Shown: piece by piece, positions 19,561-28,702 of the stretch | How the letters are laid out: each line of letters starts with the position of its first letter | Position numbering within the stretch: the stretch's first letter is position 1 | DNA from: Microcaldota archaeon | GTDB taxonomy: Archaea; Iainarchaeota; Iainarchaeia; JAADDC01 | Assembly: GCA_027011045.1 (NCBI GenBank) | Contig: JALVAT010000011.1 | Coordinates: 1-34,035, forward strand | Reading direction: 5' to 3' | Length of the DNA stretch: 34,035 nt | Made by a program: the position numbers and the translations under genes | Notes under the pieces: generated by a model | What the model was told of the DNA's origin: nothing | Databases searched by the model: none | The model's input: only the letters and a program-made list of their open reading frames with translations

Positions 19561-22500
19561 TCATTTCCATTGGTGTATCTTGCCGCGAATCCAAATATCG
19601 CCGTTGGCGTCGATCTTCATAATGGGTTTACCCTGTGGGTTCAGCAGAACAAGGGCGTCGTTCCCATCTTCCACCACGCGGAAATTGTTCTTGAATTTCA
19701 AGTCGCCGGCTTGAAGCAGCGTGGAGGCTATTATACTCGGGGCGCGTATGGCACCGGCGGCGGATATTGACGTGGTGGTGTTCGAAAGGTCAATATAGTA
19801 CGACGGATTGTCCCGATCGGTGAACTTCGTTCCCCTGATCTCGCCGGCGACGTCCAGTTTAGCTCCGGGGGAAGTTGTGCCGATGCCAACGTTCCCGCCG
19901 TTGAAGTAACTGTCCCCATTTACCGAGATGCTCACTATTGCCGTAGGGGTTCCGTTACCAGCATACAGCACAAGGGCCTTTTTTCCTGTAGTGTTTGTTT
20001 CCCTGAAGAGCGTAACAAATACGTCTGACGTGCTGTCTGACTGATACGGATTAAGATCTACCCTTGTCTCCCTATAGCTGCCTACAAAGGGGTTTATTGA
20101 AAATAGATTGGTTACATAGAGCCGCGATCTGGAGAGGATGCTCCCGTTCACGTCTAGCTTCGCAGCGGGGGAAGTCGTGCCAATGCCAACGTTGCCCGTG
20201 GACCTCTTAACAACAAAGGTCTTTGAATCCTCGTTCACGACAAGGGCAACGTCGCTAGTGCTGATCTCGTGGGAAACGTAACCGCTGGGGATCGAACCGG
20301 TGGTGGGTGTTATAAGGGACCAGCCATATCCGGTAATACGTCGGATTTCAACCCGCATACCGTAGGACGAGTTTGGATTGGAAACATAGATCTCGAGGTA
20401 CATCGGATCGTAAGTGCCGTTTTCGAGGATGCGGATCTTCGTGACTCCAGAGGTCTCGGAGCCGTAACGAGAAGTACTCAACACGTTGAGAACAATACCA
20501 TTCGCGTTGCCGAAGTTAGCCCCCGCAATGAAGTAAACGTGCCCGTGGGCTCCTCCGACAGCCCAACGAATCTCAAAGATCCCTGCATTATTAGAGGCGT
20601 TGGAAGGAGATTGCGCAATGCGGTACCACTGAGAGGTGCTGGCAGGAACGGTGAGAACGGTCTTCTGGAGGTACACATCATTGGCGTAAATAGCGTTTAG
20701 CCTAGAGGTGGCTGCAGGATCCAAATAGTATCCAGTATTCCCAGAGTCGTAGTAAATGGGGGCGAGGATCTTCGACCCCACGCGCAGAGTACCCCTGTGG
20801 TATGCATTGCCCGCTGCGGTAAAGTAGTGCTGTACGATTGCGTTGGCAGTGCCCTGGGAACAGCCGCCGTTGGAACAGGAGCCACCCCATATGGAGAAAC
20901 GCTCTGAATCGTCCTGGTCGTCCTGCAGGTACAAGCGAAGATCATAGTCACTGGTTCCCGACTGGAAGATCCGGAGGAAGGCGTTGTCGTTGGAGCTCGC
21001 AATGCGGGGGAAGCTCATGATGATGCTGTTCGCCTCACCGCCCAGGGTGAGGTAGCCTCCGTTGGGTGTGGGTACCGCAGCCCCCTCCACGCGCAGGTAC
21101 CCATTGTAGATGTGCAGCTTCGCAGCGGGGGAGGTTGTTCCAATTCCAACGTTGGTGCTATTGTCGTAGATCTGGGAGTTGCCCAGGGTTGTGCTGCCAG
21201 TCCACTTGGGGATGTAGTTCTGGGTGCCGGAGCCTGTCACACCTGCATTGTCCGTACCGCAGAGTATATTACCGGAAGAATCGGTGTAGAGCTTGGAACA
21301 GTTTGTTCTTGTAGCGAGACGGAGCGTTCCACCCTCTACAGAAAGAACATCGGGTCCAGTAATGCGAAGGCGAACGTCGTAGTCCGAAGTGCTGCCGTTA
21401 TAGTGAAAATCGATGTAAGGAGTACCAACACCAGCCGTTGAGTTGTCACCGCCAAGTTCGATGCTACCGCCCTGATTGCCAGTGATTAAAGAGTTGTTAC
21501 CCCAGCGGACAGCCCCAACGTAGACGGTACCGGCAACGTACGCGTTGCGCCAGCGGGCTGAGGACGTGCCGAGGTCAGTAGCGTTATCCGAGTACGGTCG
21601 CAGGGTACCGTTAATGGCCACAGACTTGTTAAAGTAAAAGGCTGGCCTGTCGGTTATGAAATGTGCCCATGAGCTGTTCTGGGAACCGATATCGACATAT
21701 CCGGCAGGTGTCGCCACACGGAGAGCGTTGTTGGAGCCCTTTGAAAGCGCAGTATTGGAATCTCCGACGTAGTATGTCGGTGCCAGGATGGAGCCCGAAG
21801 CGGAGATCACGGAGGAAGTAACCGCAGTAAATGAGCCGGACAGAGAATATACGGACTTCCAGCGGTTAGAGGAAGTCCCGAGGTTTATATTGTTGTCACG
21901 CTCGGGATAGAAATTCTGGCCGTTAAGAATTACAGAGTATCGGGAATTCCAGTCGCTCTGGAGGCCAGATATGAGCTTAACAGGGCCGTCGGAGGTAACG
22001 TACATCGTTTCGTTCCCGGCATTGTGAACGTTAGTGTAAGTGGTACTCGCAGATTCTCCAGAGCCGATGATCATCTGGCCGCCGCTCTGGATGTATACCC
22101 CAAAGCCGTAGGCGTACGGACCGTAGGGCTGAATCAGCGTAGCGTAATGGGATCCGTCCGTTATACGAACTGCGGAGTTCAAGTTCAGGTCGAAATTGCC
22201 GTAAAGAGTCCCCGAGTTAAGCAAAAGGTTGTACAGCTTGGATGTCGAGGCGGGATCCAGATAATAGCCAGTGTTGTCCCGATCGGTGAACTTCGTTCCC
22301 CCGATCTCGCCGGCGACGTCCAGTTTAGCTCCGGGGGAAGTTGTGCCGATGCCAACGTTCCCAGATCCGTTCACGTAAAGGTATATGCTCCCCGAAGACC
22401 ATCCATCGGCAGTGTGTGCAATCGCAAAGTAATCCCCATAACCATGGAATCCCAACATCCAGCCTTTGTTGTTGGCAGGATTCGTATAGACGATTGCGCG

Positions 22501-23166
22501 ATACTGTGGCCCCGAAGCACTTGATATTGAGATTGCCTTTGTCCACCCCCACCAAGATGTAGTCCCAGAATAACCCGGGATTGAAATGCCATTCTGTGCA
22601 CGAATCTCCCCAGCAACGTCTAGCTTCGCAGCGGGGGAGGTTGTTCCAATTCCAACGTTGGTGCTATTGTCGTAGATCTGGGAGTTGCCCAGGGTTGTGC
22701 TGCCAGTCCACTTGGGGATGTAGTTCTGGGTGCCGGAGCCTGTTACCGTGTTGCCGTCGTAGGGGCTGCACACGATTTTTCCGCTACTATCTGTTGCGAG
22801 ATAATTACAAGGTGCTATGGGTAGGAAGGCGCTGCCGGACACGCTCAGAACGCCCACGGAGATAGAGTTAGAATGAAGGAGGTTCAGCTCGCTACGTCCA
22901 GCGGGATTCACATAATAGGATGTCTGGGGCGTGCTATACAGAGAGCCCGAGATAAAAATGTCTGCCCACGGCGACGAAGAAGACCCGATCGAATAGCTGC
23001 CAGCGGGCACCATGTTTCCAGAGATCGTGGAGTCCGTGAGGATAAACTGACCGTTCCGAACTTCAAGGGGGCGATTGGACACTATGACGCCAGAGGCGTA
23101 GGTAGAGCTGATGAGCAAGAGCACAACTGTAAGGACTAATAGATACCTACCGGGCCGCATTCGCAT
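19561..23166 (-). CDS. Large secreted tail-fibre/adhesin-like surface protein
   Basis: Signal peptide MRMRPGRYLLVLTVVLLLISSTYASG; repeated NVGIGTTSPAAKLDVAGEI, GSGTQNYIPKWTGSTTLGNSQIYDN and TGYYLDPAATSRL; ends NPQGKPIMKIDANGDIWIRGKIHQWK. Confidence 0.9.
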   Translation of the reverse strand: MRMRPGRYLLVLTVVLLLISSTYASGVIVSNRPLEVRNGQFILTDSTISGNMVPAGSYSIGSSSSPWADIFISGSLYSTPQTSYYVNPAGRSELNLLHSNSISVGVLSVSGSAFLPIAPCNYLATDSSGKIVCSPYDGNTVTGSGTQNYIPKWTGSTTLGNSQIYDNSTNVGIGTTSPAAKLDVAGEIRAQNGISIPGYSGTTSWWGWTKAISISSASGPQYRAIVYTNPANNKGWMLGFHGYGDYFAIAHTADGWSSGSIYLYVNGSGNVGIGTTSPGAKLDVAGEIGGTKFTDRDNTGYYLDPASTSKLYNLLLNSGTLYGNFDLNLNSAVRITDGSHYATLIQPYGPYAYGFGVYIQSGGQMIIGSGESASTTYTNVHNAGNETMYVTSDGPVKLISGLQSDWNSRYSVILNGQNFYPERDNNINLGTSSNRWKSVYSLSGSFTAVTSSVISASGSILAPTYYVGDSNTALSKGSNNALRVATPAGYVDIGSQNSSWAHFITDRPAFYFNKSVAINGTLRPYSDNATDLGTSSARWRNAYVAGTVYVGAVRWGNNSLITGNQGGSIELGGDNSTAGVGTPYIDFHYNGSTSDYDVRLRITGPDVLSVEGGTLRLATRTNCSKLYTDSSGNILCGTDNAGVTGSGTQNYIPKWTGSTTLGNSQIYDNSTNVGIGTTSPAAKLHIYNGYLRVEGAAVPTPNGGYLTLGGEANSIIMSFPRIASSNDNAFLRIFQSGTSDYDLRLYLQDDQDDSERFSIWGGSCSNGGCSQGTANAIVQHYFTAAGNAYHRGTLRVGSKILAPIYYDSGNTGYYLDPAATSRLNAIYANDVYLQKTVLTVPASTSQWYRIAQSPSNASNNAGIFEIRWAVGGAHGHVYFIAGANFGNANGIVLNVLSTSRYGSETSGVTKIRILENGTYDPMYLEIYVSNPNSSYGMRVEIRRITGYGWSLITPTTGSIPSGYVSHEISTSDVALVVNEDSKTFVVKRSTGNVGIGTTSPAAKLDVNGSILSRSRLYVTNLFSINPFVGSYRETRVDLNPYQSDSTSDVFVTLFRETNTTGKKALVLYAGNGTPTAIVSISVNGDSYFNGGNVGIGTTSPGAKLDVAGEIRGTKFTDRDNPSYYIDLSNTTTSISAAGAIRAPSIIASTLLQAGDLKFKNNFRVVEDGNDALVLLNPQGKPIMKIDANGDIWIRGKIHQWK
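21116..21237. repeat. 122-bp direct repeat in the fibre gene, copy A
   Basis: Identical to 22622..22743. Confidence 0.93.
22622..22743. repeat. 122-bp direct repeat in the fibre gene, copy B
   Basis: Identical to 21116..21237; offset 1506 bp is divisible by 3. Confidence 0.93.
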
Positions 23167-23563
23167 CACCCGAATAACGGTAAACGCCAATGTACCCGCA
23201 CTCTGCGTTAAGGACGATTTCAGGGGCGCCCTTTGAATAGGATGGGCAGTGACCAGAATCGTTTACCACAACAGCGCAGGCATATCCGTTAAGATCGTCG
23301 TCAAGGCACAGCCCGCCTGTAAAGGGTACGCCGGCAGACTTGGTGGCTGCACAGATCTCACGACACTTGGACACAATAGGGTTGTTTACGTTGAGGTCGG
23401 GCTGGCTACCAGGCAGGACGCCAACGATAGTGCCGGAACGAATATGTGGACTACAGGGCTGGGATAACGATGCCATGAAGTCTCCAACCACATAGCCAAG
23501 GGCGAGGGCAAGGATACCCACAAAAACGCACAGATACTGACAGTAGTGGCTATTCCAACGCAT
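23147..23563 (-). CDS. Cys-containing secreted/membrane-anchored protein, function unknown
   Basis: N-terminal TM (YLCVFVGILALALGYVVGDFM) and several Cys in the exported part; overlaps the start of the fibre gene. Confidence 0.65.
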   Translation of the reverse strand: MRWNSHYCQYLCVFVGILALALGYVVGDFMASLSQPCSPHIRSGTIVGVLPGSQPDLNVNNPIVSKCREICAATKSAGVPFTGGLCLDDDLNGYACAVVVNDSGHCPSYSKGAPEIVLNAECGYIGVYRYSGDANAAR

Positions 23564-23632
23564 TGCAAGATACCCCCAAGGACTAAATTGATTAATAGTA
23601 GCCTATATTTAACGTTTACGCATTGCAAGGGT

Positions 23633-24880
23633 CTAGTTGAAGTTCACATCGTCGTCAAGGAGTACATCCGTCGGCAGATCGAAGAGGGAAAACGGAGAGG
23701 AAAATGACGAGCAACACAGCGTCGAATCCATGGAAGAGCTGCTGGAGATATCTTGTTTGTTAGCAAGCACGCCAATATATCGCAAGGATGTATTGCTATC
23801 GTGGTGCAGGAGCACGCCGTAATCAACGTCGTTCACATCGGCATAGGAAATCGAGACGGTATCACTGGAGCAAAGGGCGATGGCTGGGGAAACGCGAGAC
23901 ATCCTAAGGGATGAGCCCGTGAAAGAAACGTCCGAAGAGTTCGTCACCCAGATGCCACCGGCGCGATAGAGCGTGTAGGATGAACCACTCGTAGAGCGGA
24001 GGGCGTAGAGGGGTCCCGAGGTGGTTGCCGCTTCAACGGTGCTGATGTTACAGAGCGTATTGGGTGTTGACGGATCAAGGTAGATGTCCTGAGCATTATC
24101 ATGGGCGTAAACAGACAGTAGAGATACAGAATTGCTGTTTCGGAGGTAAATACCCTTGGAAAAGTTGAGGACCTCGCAGTTCCGTAGCGTAATGTTATTA
24201 GAATCGACAATCGCGATGCCCGTGCCGGAGCCGGAGCCAGAGATCGTGGAAATACAAAATATTGTGAGATTGGACTTCCCATTTATATCCAGGCAGCTTC
24301 CACTGGCGGAGGATACGTCCACAGCTATGAGCGCACTGGGTTTTGCGGCGGATATGACAGCGTTGCATGAGCTGCAGTCCTTACATTGGAAGAACACGGG
24401 GGATCCCGGAAGGTTGCCTGCAAAGCTTACGCGAGCGGCGAGGGGAACGCGATTGACGTAGACCTTGAGTGAAAGTGTGGAAAACTCGGTGGGTGGCGGT
24501 AGCTTATCCGTGAGAACGCTGAAGTACAGGGTGCATGGCGTCTCGGGGCCAATGGCAGGTCCGCAGGAACCAACACCCCTGGCGATGAGCGCACCGTCCC
24601 GATAAAGGTACCAGCTGGCAGCCGTGAATATGGGGATGGGGTTCTCCGAGGTGTTGATTATATGAACGGTAAAGTTGGTGATGTTGCCCTCGATTGTAGC
24701 CACGGCGGAACTTATCTGGACGTACTGTGATGTTAGATCGGAGTAGTGCTCCATTTCCATCTGTGCGCGGAGTCTTTCCAGGGATACGAGCTGAGTGGTG
24801 AAGAAGTAGTATGCGCCGACGGCTAACAGGGCAAGGACGATAACGAGAAGGGTTCCCACGGACTCTGCCTGTCCACGCAC
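23633..24880 (-). CDS. Class III signal-peptide protein with right-handed beta-helix-like domain
   Basis: MRGQAESVGTLLVIVLALLAVGAYYF, then NITLRNCEVLNFSKGIYLRNSNSVSLLSVYAHDNAQDIYLDPS. Confidence 0.75.
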   Translation of the reverse strand: MRGQAESVGTLLVIVLALLAVGAYYFFTTQLVSLERLRAQMEMEHYSDLTSQYVQISSAVATIEGNITNFTVHIINTSENPIPIFTAASWYLYRDGALIARGVGSCGPAIGPETPCTLYFSVLTDKLPPPTEFSTLSLKVYVNRVPLAARVSFAGNLPGSPVFFQCKDCSSCNAVISAAKPSALIAVDVSSASGSCLDINGKSNLTIFCISTISGSGSGTGIAIVDSNNITLRNCEVLNFSKGIYLRNSNSVSLLSVYAHDNAQDIYLDPSTPNTLCNISTVEAATTSGPLYALRSTSGSSYTLYRAGGIWVTNSSDVSFTGSSLRMSRVSPAIALCSSDTVSISYADVNDVDYGVLLHHDSNTSLRYIGVLANKQDISSSSSMDSTLCCSSFSSPFSLFDLPTDVLLDDDVNFN

Positions 24881-24944
24881 GAAAGAAAATGGCGAACCCT
24901 ATATAAATCACTATCGGAGAGAAGAAATCGAGCAGAAGCAGATG

Positions 24945-25018
24945 CGGGCCCGGGGGGATTCGAACCCCCGACACTCCGGTTAAGAGCCGGACGCTCTGCC
25001 AGGCTGAGCTACGGGCCC
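24945..25018 (-). tRNA. tRNA-Lys (anticodon CTT)
   Basis: Acceptor GGGCCCG/CGGGCCC, anticodon arm TCCGG-CTCTTAA-CCGGA, T arm GGGGG-TTCGAAT-CCCCC. Confidence 0.93.
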
Positions 25019-25114
25019 AGGCCAGCTTCTCTGGCGACTCGGAGTTCCTCCGAGCGCGCCTGACGGAGTCAGTGCGCCGCGCGAGCGCGGCCCTGGGGCC
25101 TTCAGCCCCAAACC
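25011..25114 (-). repeat. GC-rich tandem-hairpin repeat, copy 2, directly 5' of tRNA-Lys
   Basis: 103/104 identity to 1..104 in inverted orientation. Confidence 0.92.
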
Positions 25115-25352
25115 CACAACCTACGCGAGGACGGCTCGCTTGCGCTCGACCCCATACCCAACCGGTTGTGCGTGCGGCCGAAGTGCCGCACCCGCGTCAG
25201 CGCCGGCCGATGCGGCGGCCGCTCGGTTGACGTGACGCTAACTGGGGATCTGCGATCCCCAATTATGCACCGAACGTATGACTGGTTGCTTGCAGCCGGC
25301 CTCGAGGATCCGCGGGCCGCGTCGGCCCGGGGGCTTTAAGCCCCAAACCAGT
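25115..25352 (-). ncRNA. Extended GC-rich hairpin array, candidate structured RNA or repeat
   Basis: Minus strand begins GGTTTGGGGCTTAAAGCCCC, echoing the repeat start; also TGGGGATC-GCA-GATCCCCA, GTGCGGC-ACTTCG-GCCGCAC, GGGCC-GACGC-GGCCC and CACAACC/GGTTGTG. Confidence 0.45.
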
Positions 25353-25504
25353 GGCGGGACCGCAAGTCACGGAGCTGAGAGATAGATCCACAGCCCCAAG
25401 TTGTAAATGCCAAGATAGGTATAAAAAAGGTGCTGGAAAAGCAATTCTACATAACGCACCGTGCCGAGAAACGCTTATAAATGAGTACAGGATTTTAGTA
25501 GCAG

Positions 25505-25774
25505 GTGATCCACGTGCTCAAGTACACAATCGCCAGGCAGATGTCAGGGAAGAAGGTATTCACAAACAGGGGAGAAGAGCTGGGGAAGCTCGTGGACCTC
25601 ATAATCGACGAGAAGAGCGGCGACATCGAGTATCTCCTCGTGGAGATCAACCCCGACAGCAAGGCGGCCAAGCGCCTTGGGCTAGCGGAGCGCATGGCCA
25701 ACATACCCTACGAAGCGGTCACGGCAGTCAGTGACGTTGTCATCGTTGACGAGGCGCACGTCACTGCCGAGTAA
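25505..25774 (+). CDS. PRC-barrel domain protein, GTG start
   Basis: KKVFTNRGEELGKLVDLIIDEKSGDIEYLLVEI...IPYEAVTAVSDVVIVDE. Confidence 0.85.
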   Translation: MIHVLKYTIARQMSGKKVFTNRGEELGKLVDLIIDEKSGDIEYLLVEINPDSKAAKRLGLAERMANIPYEAVTAVSDVVIVDEAHVTAE

Positions 25775-26819
25775 ACTCTAGCACTAGCTCCTTTTTCCCC
25801 CAGCTCTTCAACCTAAACGGCCCCACGGAATTTGGCGGCTCCTTGCCAGCTTTTGCCAGCTCCATTGCTTGGAGTAGAAGGTGCGAGTTTGCATACGCTA
25901 CGTTAATCATTTCCTCCAGTTGCTCGAGTTCCTTGCGGGCTTCCTCAAGCTGACGCTTCCATAGCTCAACAATATCACCCCTATCCCGCTTCTTCCCCTG
26001 TCCTGTTGGCTGCTGCAGGGTATTGAGTATCGAGGGTGTGATCTGATCAAGGGCTTCGGAGAGCGTGGGGAAGGACTTTGCCTGGAGGTCAGAGTAGCGC
26101 ACCACGGGAAACACGGTGATATCCTCTATACCGCCGTCTTCAGAGTAATAAACCGTGGGCTTAGGGTGGTCAAGATCGTGGAAAACGCTCAGGAGAGCAT
26201 CGTAGATTTTGCGGAGATCTGCGTCGGAAAGGGAGGCGATTTTTGCCGTCGGGTCGACCCCCGCACGGTGAGCAACTTCCTCTGCATAAACGGGGGGGAT
26301 GCCGCCACGAACGAGGGAGCGGACGACATCACGGCCAGTTAGCACGGATGTAAAAGTCTCAAAGTCGATGCCCGGGCGAAGGGTGGGGGCAGGGGGCGTC
26401 TGGTATGGAAGACCCCTGCGAATGGTTCGAGAACTCCACTCCCGCTGAAGCGTGGCGTAAACAACGGTCCCTTCGGGATCTGTGAGGATCACGTTGCCCT
26501 GTGAGAAAAGTTCAAATATGATGGAGCCCTTTTCGGTGCGGATTTCCAGTATCCTGTCAAAGTTCAGCTGCTCCACGGCAACAACCCGCGCATTTGAAAG
26601 GAGCTTACGGGAGAGGATCGCGAGGTTATCGGGACGGTCTGCTTCGATCACGTAAGACGTGGGGATGAGAAGACTGCCCCCAATGTAAAGGAGATCGGGC
26701 ACTGGGCGCCACTTCAGCTTGTAGCCACCGGGAATGCGAACAATCTTTGAAACGCGGCTGGCGCCAGAGAGCTCGCGGGCAAGCACGTACACGTCGAAGT
26801 TGGTGAGCGAGTCCTTCAT
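25761..26819 (-). CDS. NFACT-N (RqcH/NEMF-like) protein, short form
   Basis: TNFDVYVLARELSGASRVSKIVR, ARVVAVEQLNFDRILEIRTEKGSIIFELFSQGNVILTD, coiled coil at the C-terminus; NFACT-R part not seen. Confidence 0.82.
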   Translation of the reverse strand: MKDSLTNFDVYVLARELSGASRVSKIVRIPGGYKLKWRPVPDLLYIGGSLLIPTSYVIEADRPDNLAILSRKLLSNARVVAVEQLNFDRILEIRTEKGSIIFELFSQGNVILTDPEGTVVYATLQREWSSRTIRRGLPYQTPPAPTLRPGIDFETFTSVLTGRDVVRSLVRGGIPPVYAEEVAHRAGVDPTAKIASLSDADLRKIYDALLSVFHDLDHPKPTVYYSEDGGIEDITVFPVVRYSDLQAKSFPTLSEALDQITPSILNTLQQPTGQGKKRDRGDIVELWKRQLEEARKELEQLEEMINVAYANSHLLLQAMELAKAGKEPPNSVGPFRLKSWGKKELVLEFTRQ

Positions 26820-26850
26820 ACGTTAAAAGATAAATGGAAACGGTTTTTAT

Positions 26851-28170
26851 GTGCGGCTAAGGATTTTGGGCGCGGCAAAAGAGGTAGGCAGGAGTGCCCT
26901 GCTGCTAGAGGCGGAGGGCAAGCGCATTTTACTAGATGCGGGCGTAGGTGTGGGGGCAGAGTACAAATACCCGCTCGTGACACCGGAAATAGTGAATAGC
27001 CTCGACGCGGTGGTCATAACACATGCACACATCGACCACAGCGCGTATTTGCCGCGACTCTTCGAGATGGGGTTCTCCGGAAATGTATACATAACAAAGC
27101 CCACGCGAGACCTCTTCCAGGTCCTGGTAGCGGACTATAGGCGCATCGCCGCCGAGCGCAACGCATGGACACCGAGCACGGAGGCGGTGACGGAGGCGCT
27201 CCGCCACATGGCGTTCTTGGACTACGGGGAAAGCGCGCGCATTGGGGACGTGCGAATAACCTTCAAGGACGCTGGGCACATCCTCGGATCAGCGCAGGTA
27301 ATCGTGGAGGCAGAGGAAAAACGGCTCATATACTCTGGCGACATCAATCCAAGGCCGTCCCGCCTCCACAGCGGCGCAGACCTGGAGGGGATTGACGCGG
27401 ACATTCTCATCACAGAATCGACCTACGGGCACCCGGAAGATCGGCTACCATCGTATAAGACAGCTGGAAAGCAGCTGGCGGACTCGGTACGTGCTACAAT
27501 AGAGTCTGGGGGGTTTGCAGTTATACCGAGCTTTGCAATAGGCCGAGCGCAGGAAGTGATACTTACGCTGGACGCGTACATGAGATCTGGGGCGATTCCG
27601 GACGTGCCAATCGTTGTAGACGGAATGATAAAGAAGGCGCTAAGGATATATCGCGCCAACGTGCTCCACCTACGCGAGGAGATCTGGAAGGGCATCCTGC
27701 TAAACGATTACGACCCCTTCAGATCCGAACGGATCGTGGTGCCAAGGAGGTTGGACCGCAGCGATATTCTCGAGCTCAGGCCCACCGTAATCGTCAGCAC
27801 ATCGGGAATGCTAACGGGGGGACCGGTACTACGTTATTTGGAGATGTTGGCGTACGATGAGCGGAGCAAGATCATCCTGACGGGCTACCAGGCGCCGGGA
27901 ACGCCGGGAAGGCGGCTGCTTGAGGGTGCGAGGGTAATACGGATCGGTGAGAAGAGCTACGACATACGGATAGGAGTAGAGTTCGTTCACATGAGCGCCC
28001 ACGCCGACTACAACGATCTAATACGGTACGCCGATGCGGTAAAGCCGGAAAGGGCAATAACGGTACATGGTGAGCCGGATCGCGTGGATGCGTTGGCAAA
28101 AGCCCTTGAAAAGCGTGGAATTAGCGCGGAGGCAGGTGAGCTCGATGTCTGGATCGATCTGGGTGCTTAG
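26851..28170 (+). CDS. Metallo-beta-lactamase/beta-CASP nuclease, GTG start
   Basis: VVITHAHIDHSAYLP, FKDAGHILGSAQVIVE, LIYSGDINPRPSRL, ITESTYG, FVHMSAHADYNDLIRY. Confidence 0.92.
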   Translation: MRLRILGAAKEVGRSALLLEAEGKRILLDAGVGVGAEYKYPLVTPEIVNSLDAVVITHAHIDHSAYLPRLFEMGFSGNVYITKPTRDLFQVLVADYRRIAAERNAWTPSTEAVTEALRHMAFLDYGESARIGDVRITFKDAGHILGSAQVIVEAEEKRLIYSGDINPRPSRLHSGADLEGIDADILITESTYGHPEDRLPSYKTAGKQLADSVRATIESGGFAVIPSFAIGRAQEVILTLDAYMRSGAIPDVPIVVDGMIKKALRIYRANVLHLREEIWKGILLNDYDPFRSERIVVPRRLDRSDILELRPTVIVSTSGMLTGGPVLRYLEMLAYDERSKIILTGYQAPGTPGRRLLEGARVIRIGEKSYDIRIGVEFVHMSAHADYNDLIRYADAVKPERAITVHGEPDRVDALAKALEKRGISAEAGELDVWIDLGA

Positions 28171-28690
28171 GTGGGGGCACAGGAAGGACAGGGACAAGAG
28201 GGTTACTACGCACGTTGGGCTCGTAGCAAGGGCCTTCGGAGCAAGGGGGATGTTCCTGGCTGGAGAGGAAGACGAAAAGGTAATAAACAGCCTGAAAAAG
28301 GTTACTGAGGAGTGGGGCGGGCCCTTTGATGTGCAATACGTGAGCGAATGGAGAAAACTGTTGAAGGGCTGGAAGAATAGGGGAAAGATCGTGCACCTAA
28401 CGATGTACGGAATCCCCGTGGATGACGTGGCCCCGCAACTAAGGGAAGAGCTCAAAACGGGGGACCTGCTGGTGTTTGTGGGGGCAGAGAAGGTTCCCCG
28501 TGAGGTCTACGATATGGCGGACTACAACGTGGCGGTGGGAAACCAGCCCCACAGCGAGATCGCGGCCCTCTCAATACTGCTGGATAGGATCTTCCAAGGG
28601 AAGGAACTCAAGCAGGAGTTTGAGGGCTGGAAGCGCAAAATAATTCCGCGGCCGAAGGGCAAGCGGGTAGTGCAAAAGAAAAAGATTTAG
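28145..28690 (+). CDS. trm56: tRNA (cytidine-56-2'-O)-methyltransferase Trm56
   Basis: IWVLRWGHRKDRDKRVTTHVGLVARAFGARG, VFVGAEKVPREVYDMADYNVAVGNQPHSEIAAL. Start trimmed from 28067. Confidence 0.9.
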   Translation: MSGSIWVLRWGHRKDRDKRVTTHVGLVARAFGARGMFLAGEEDEKVINSLKKVTEEWGGPFDVQYVSEWRKLLKGWKNRGKIVHLTMYGIPVDDVAPQLREELKTGDLLVFVGAEKVPREVYDMADYNVAVGNQPHSEIAALSILLDRIFQGKELKQEFEGWKRKIIPRPKGKRVVQKKKI

Positions 28691-28702
28691 GGGCAGTGAA
28701 GA

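Noticed and set aside
20269-22524. Several 60-166 aa plus ORFs opposite the fibre gene
   Set aside because: Antisense to a single long minus ORF with repeated fibre modules.
25019-25352. RNase P RNA or SRP RNA
   Set aside because: I could not find the conserved RNase P core or the SRP domain IV sequence; left as unassigned hairpin array.
25351-25734. 127-aa plus ORF overlapping the PRC-barrel gene
   Set aside because: Alternative frame of the PRC-barrel coding region with charged low-complexity translation.
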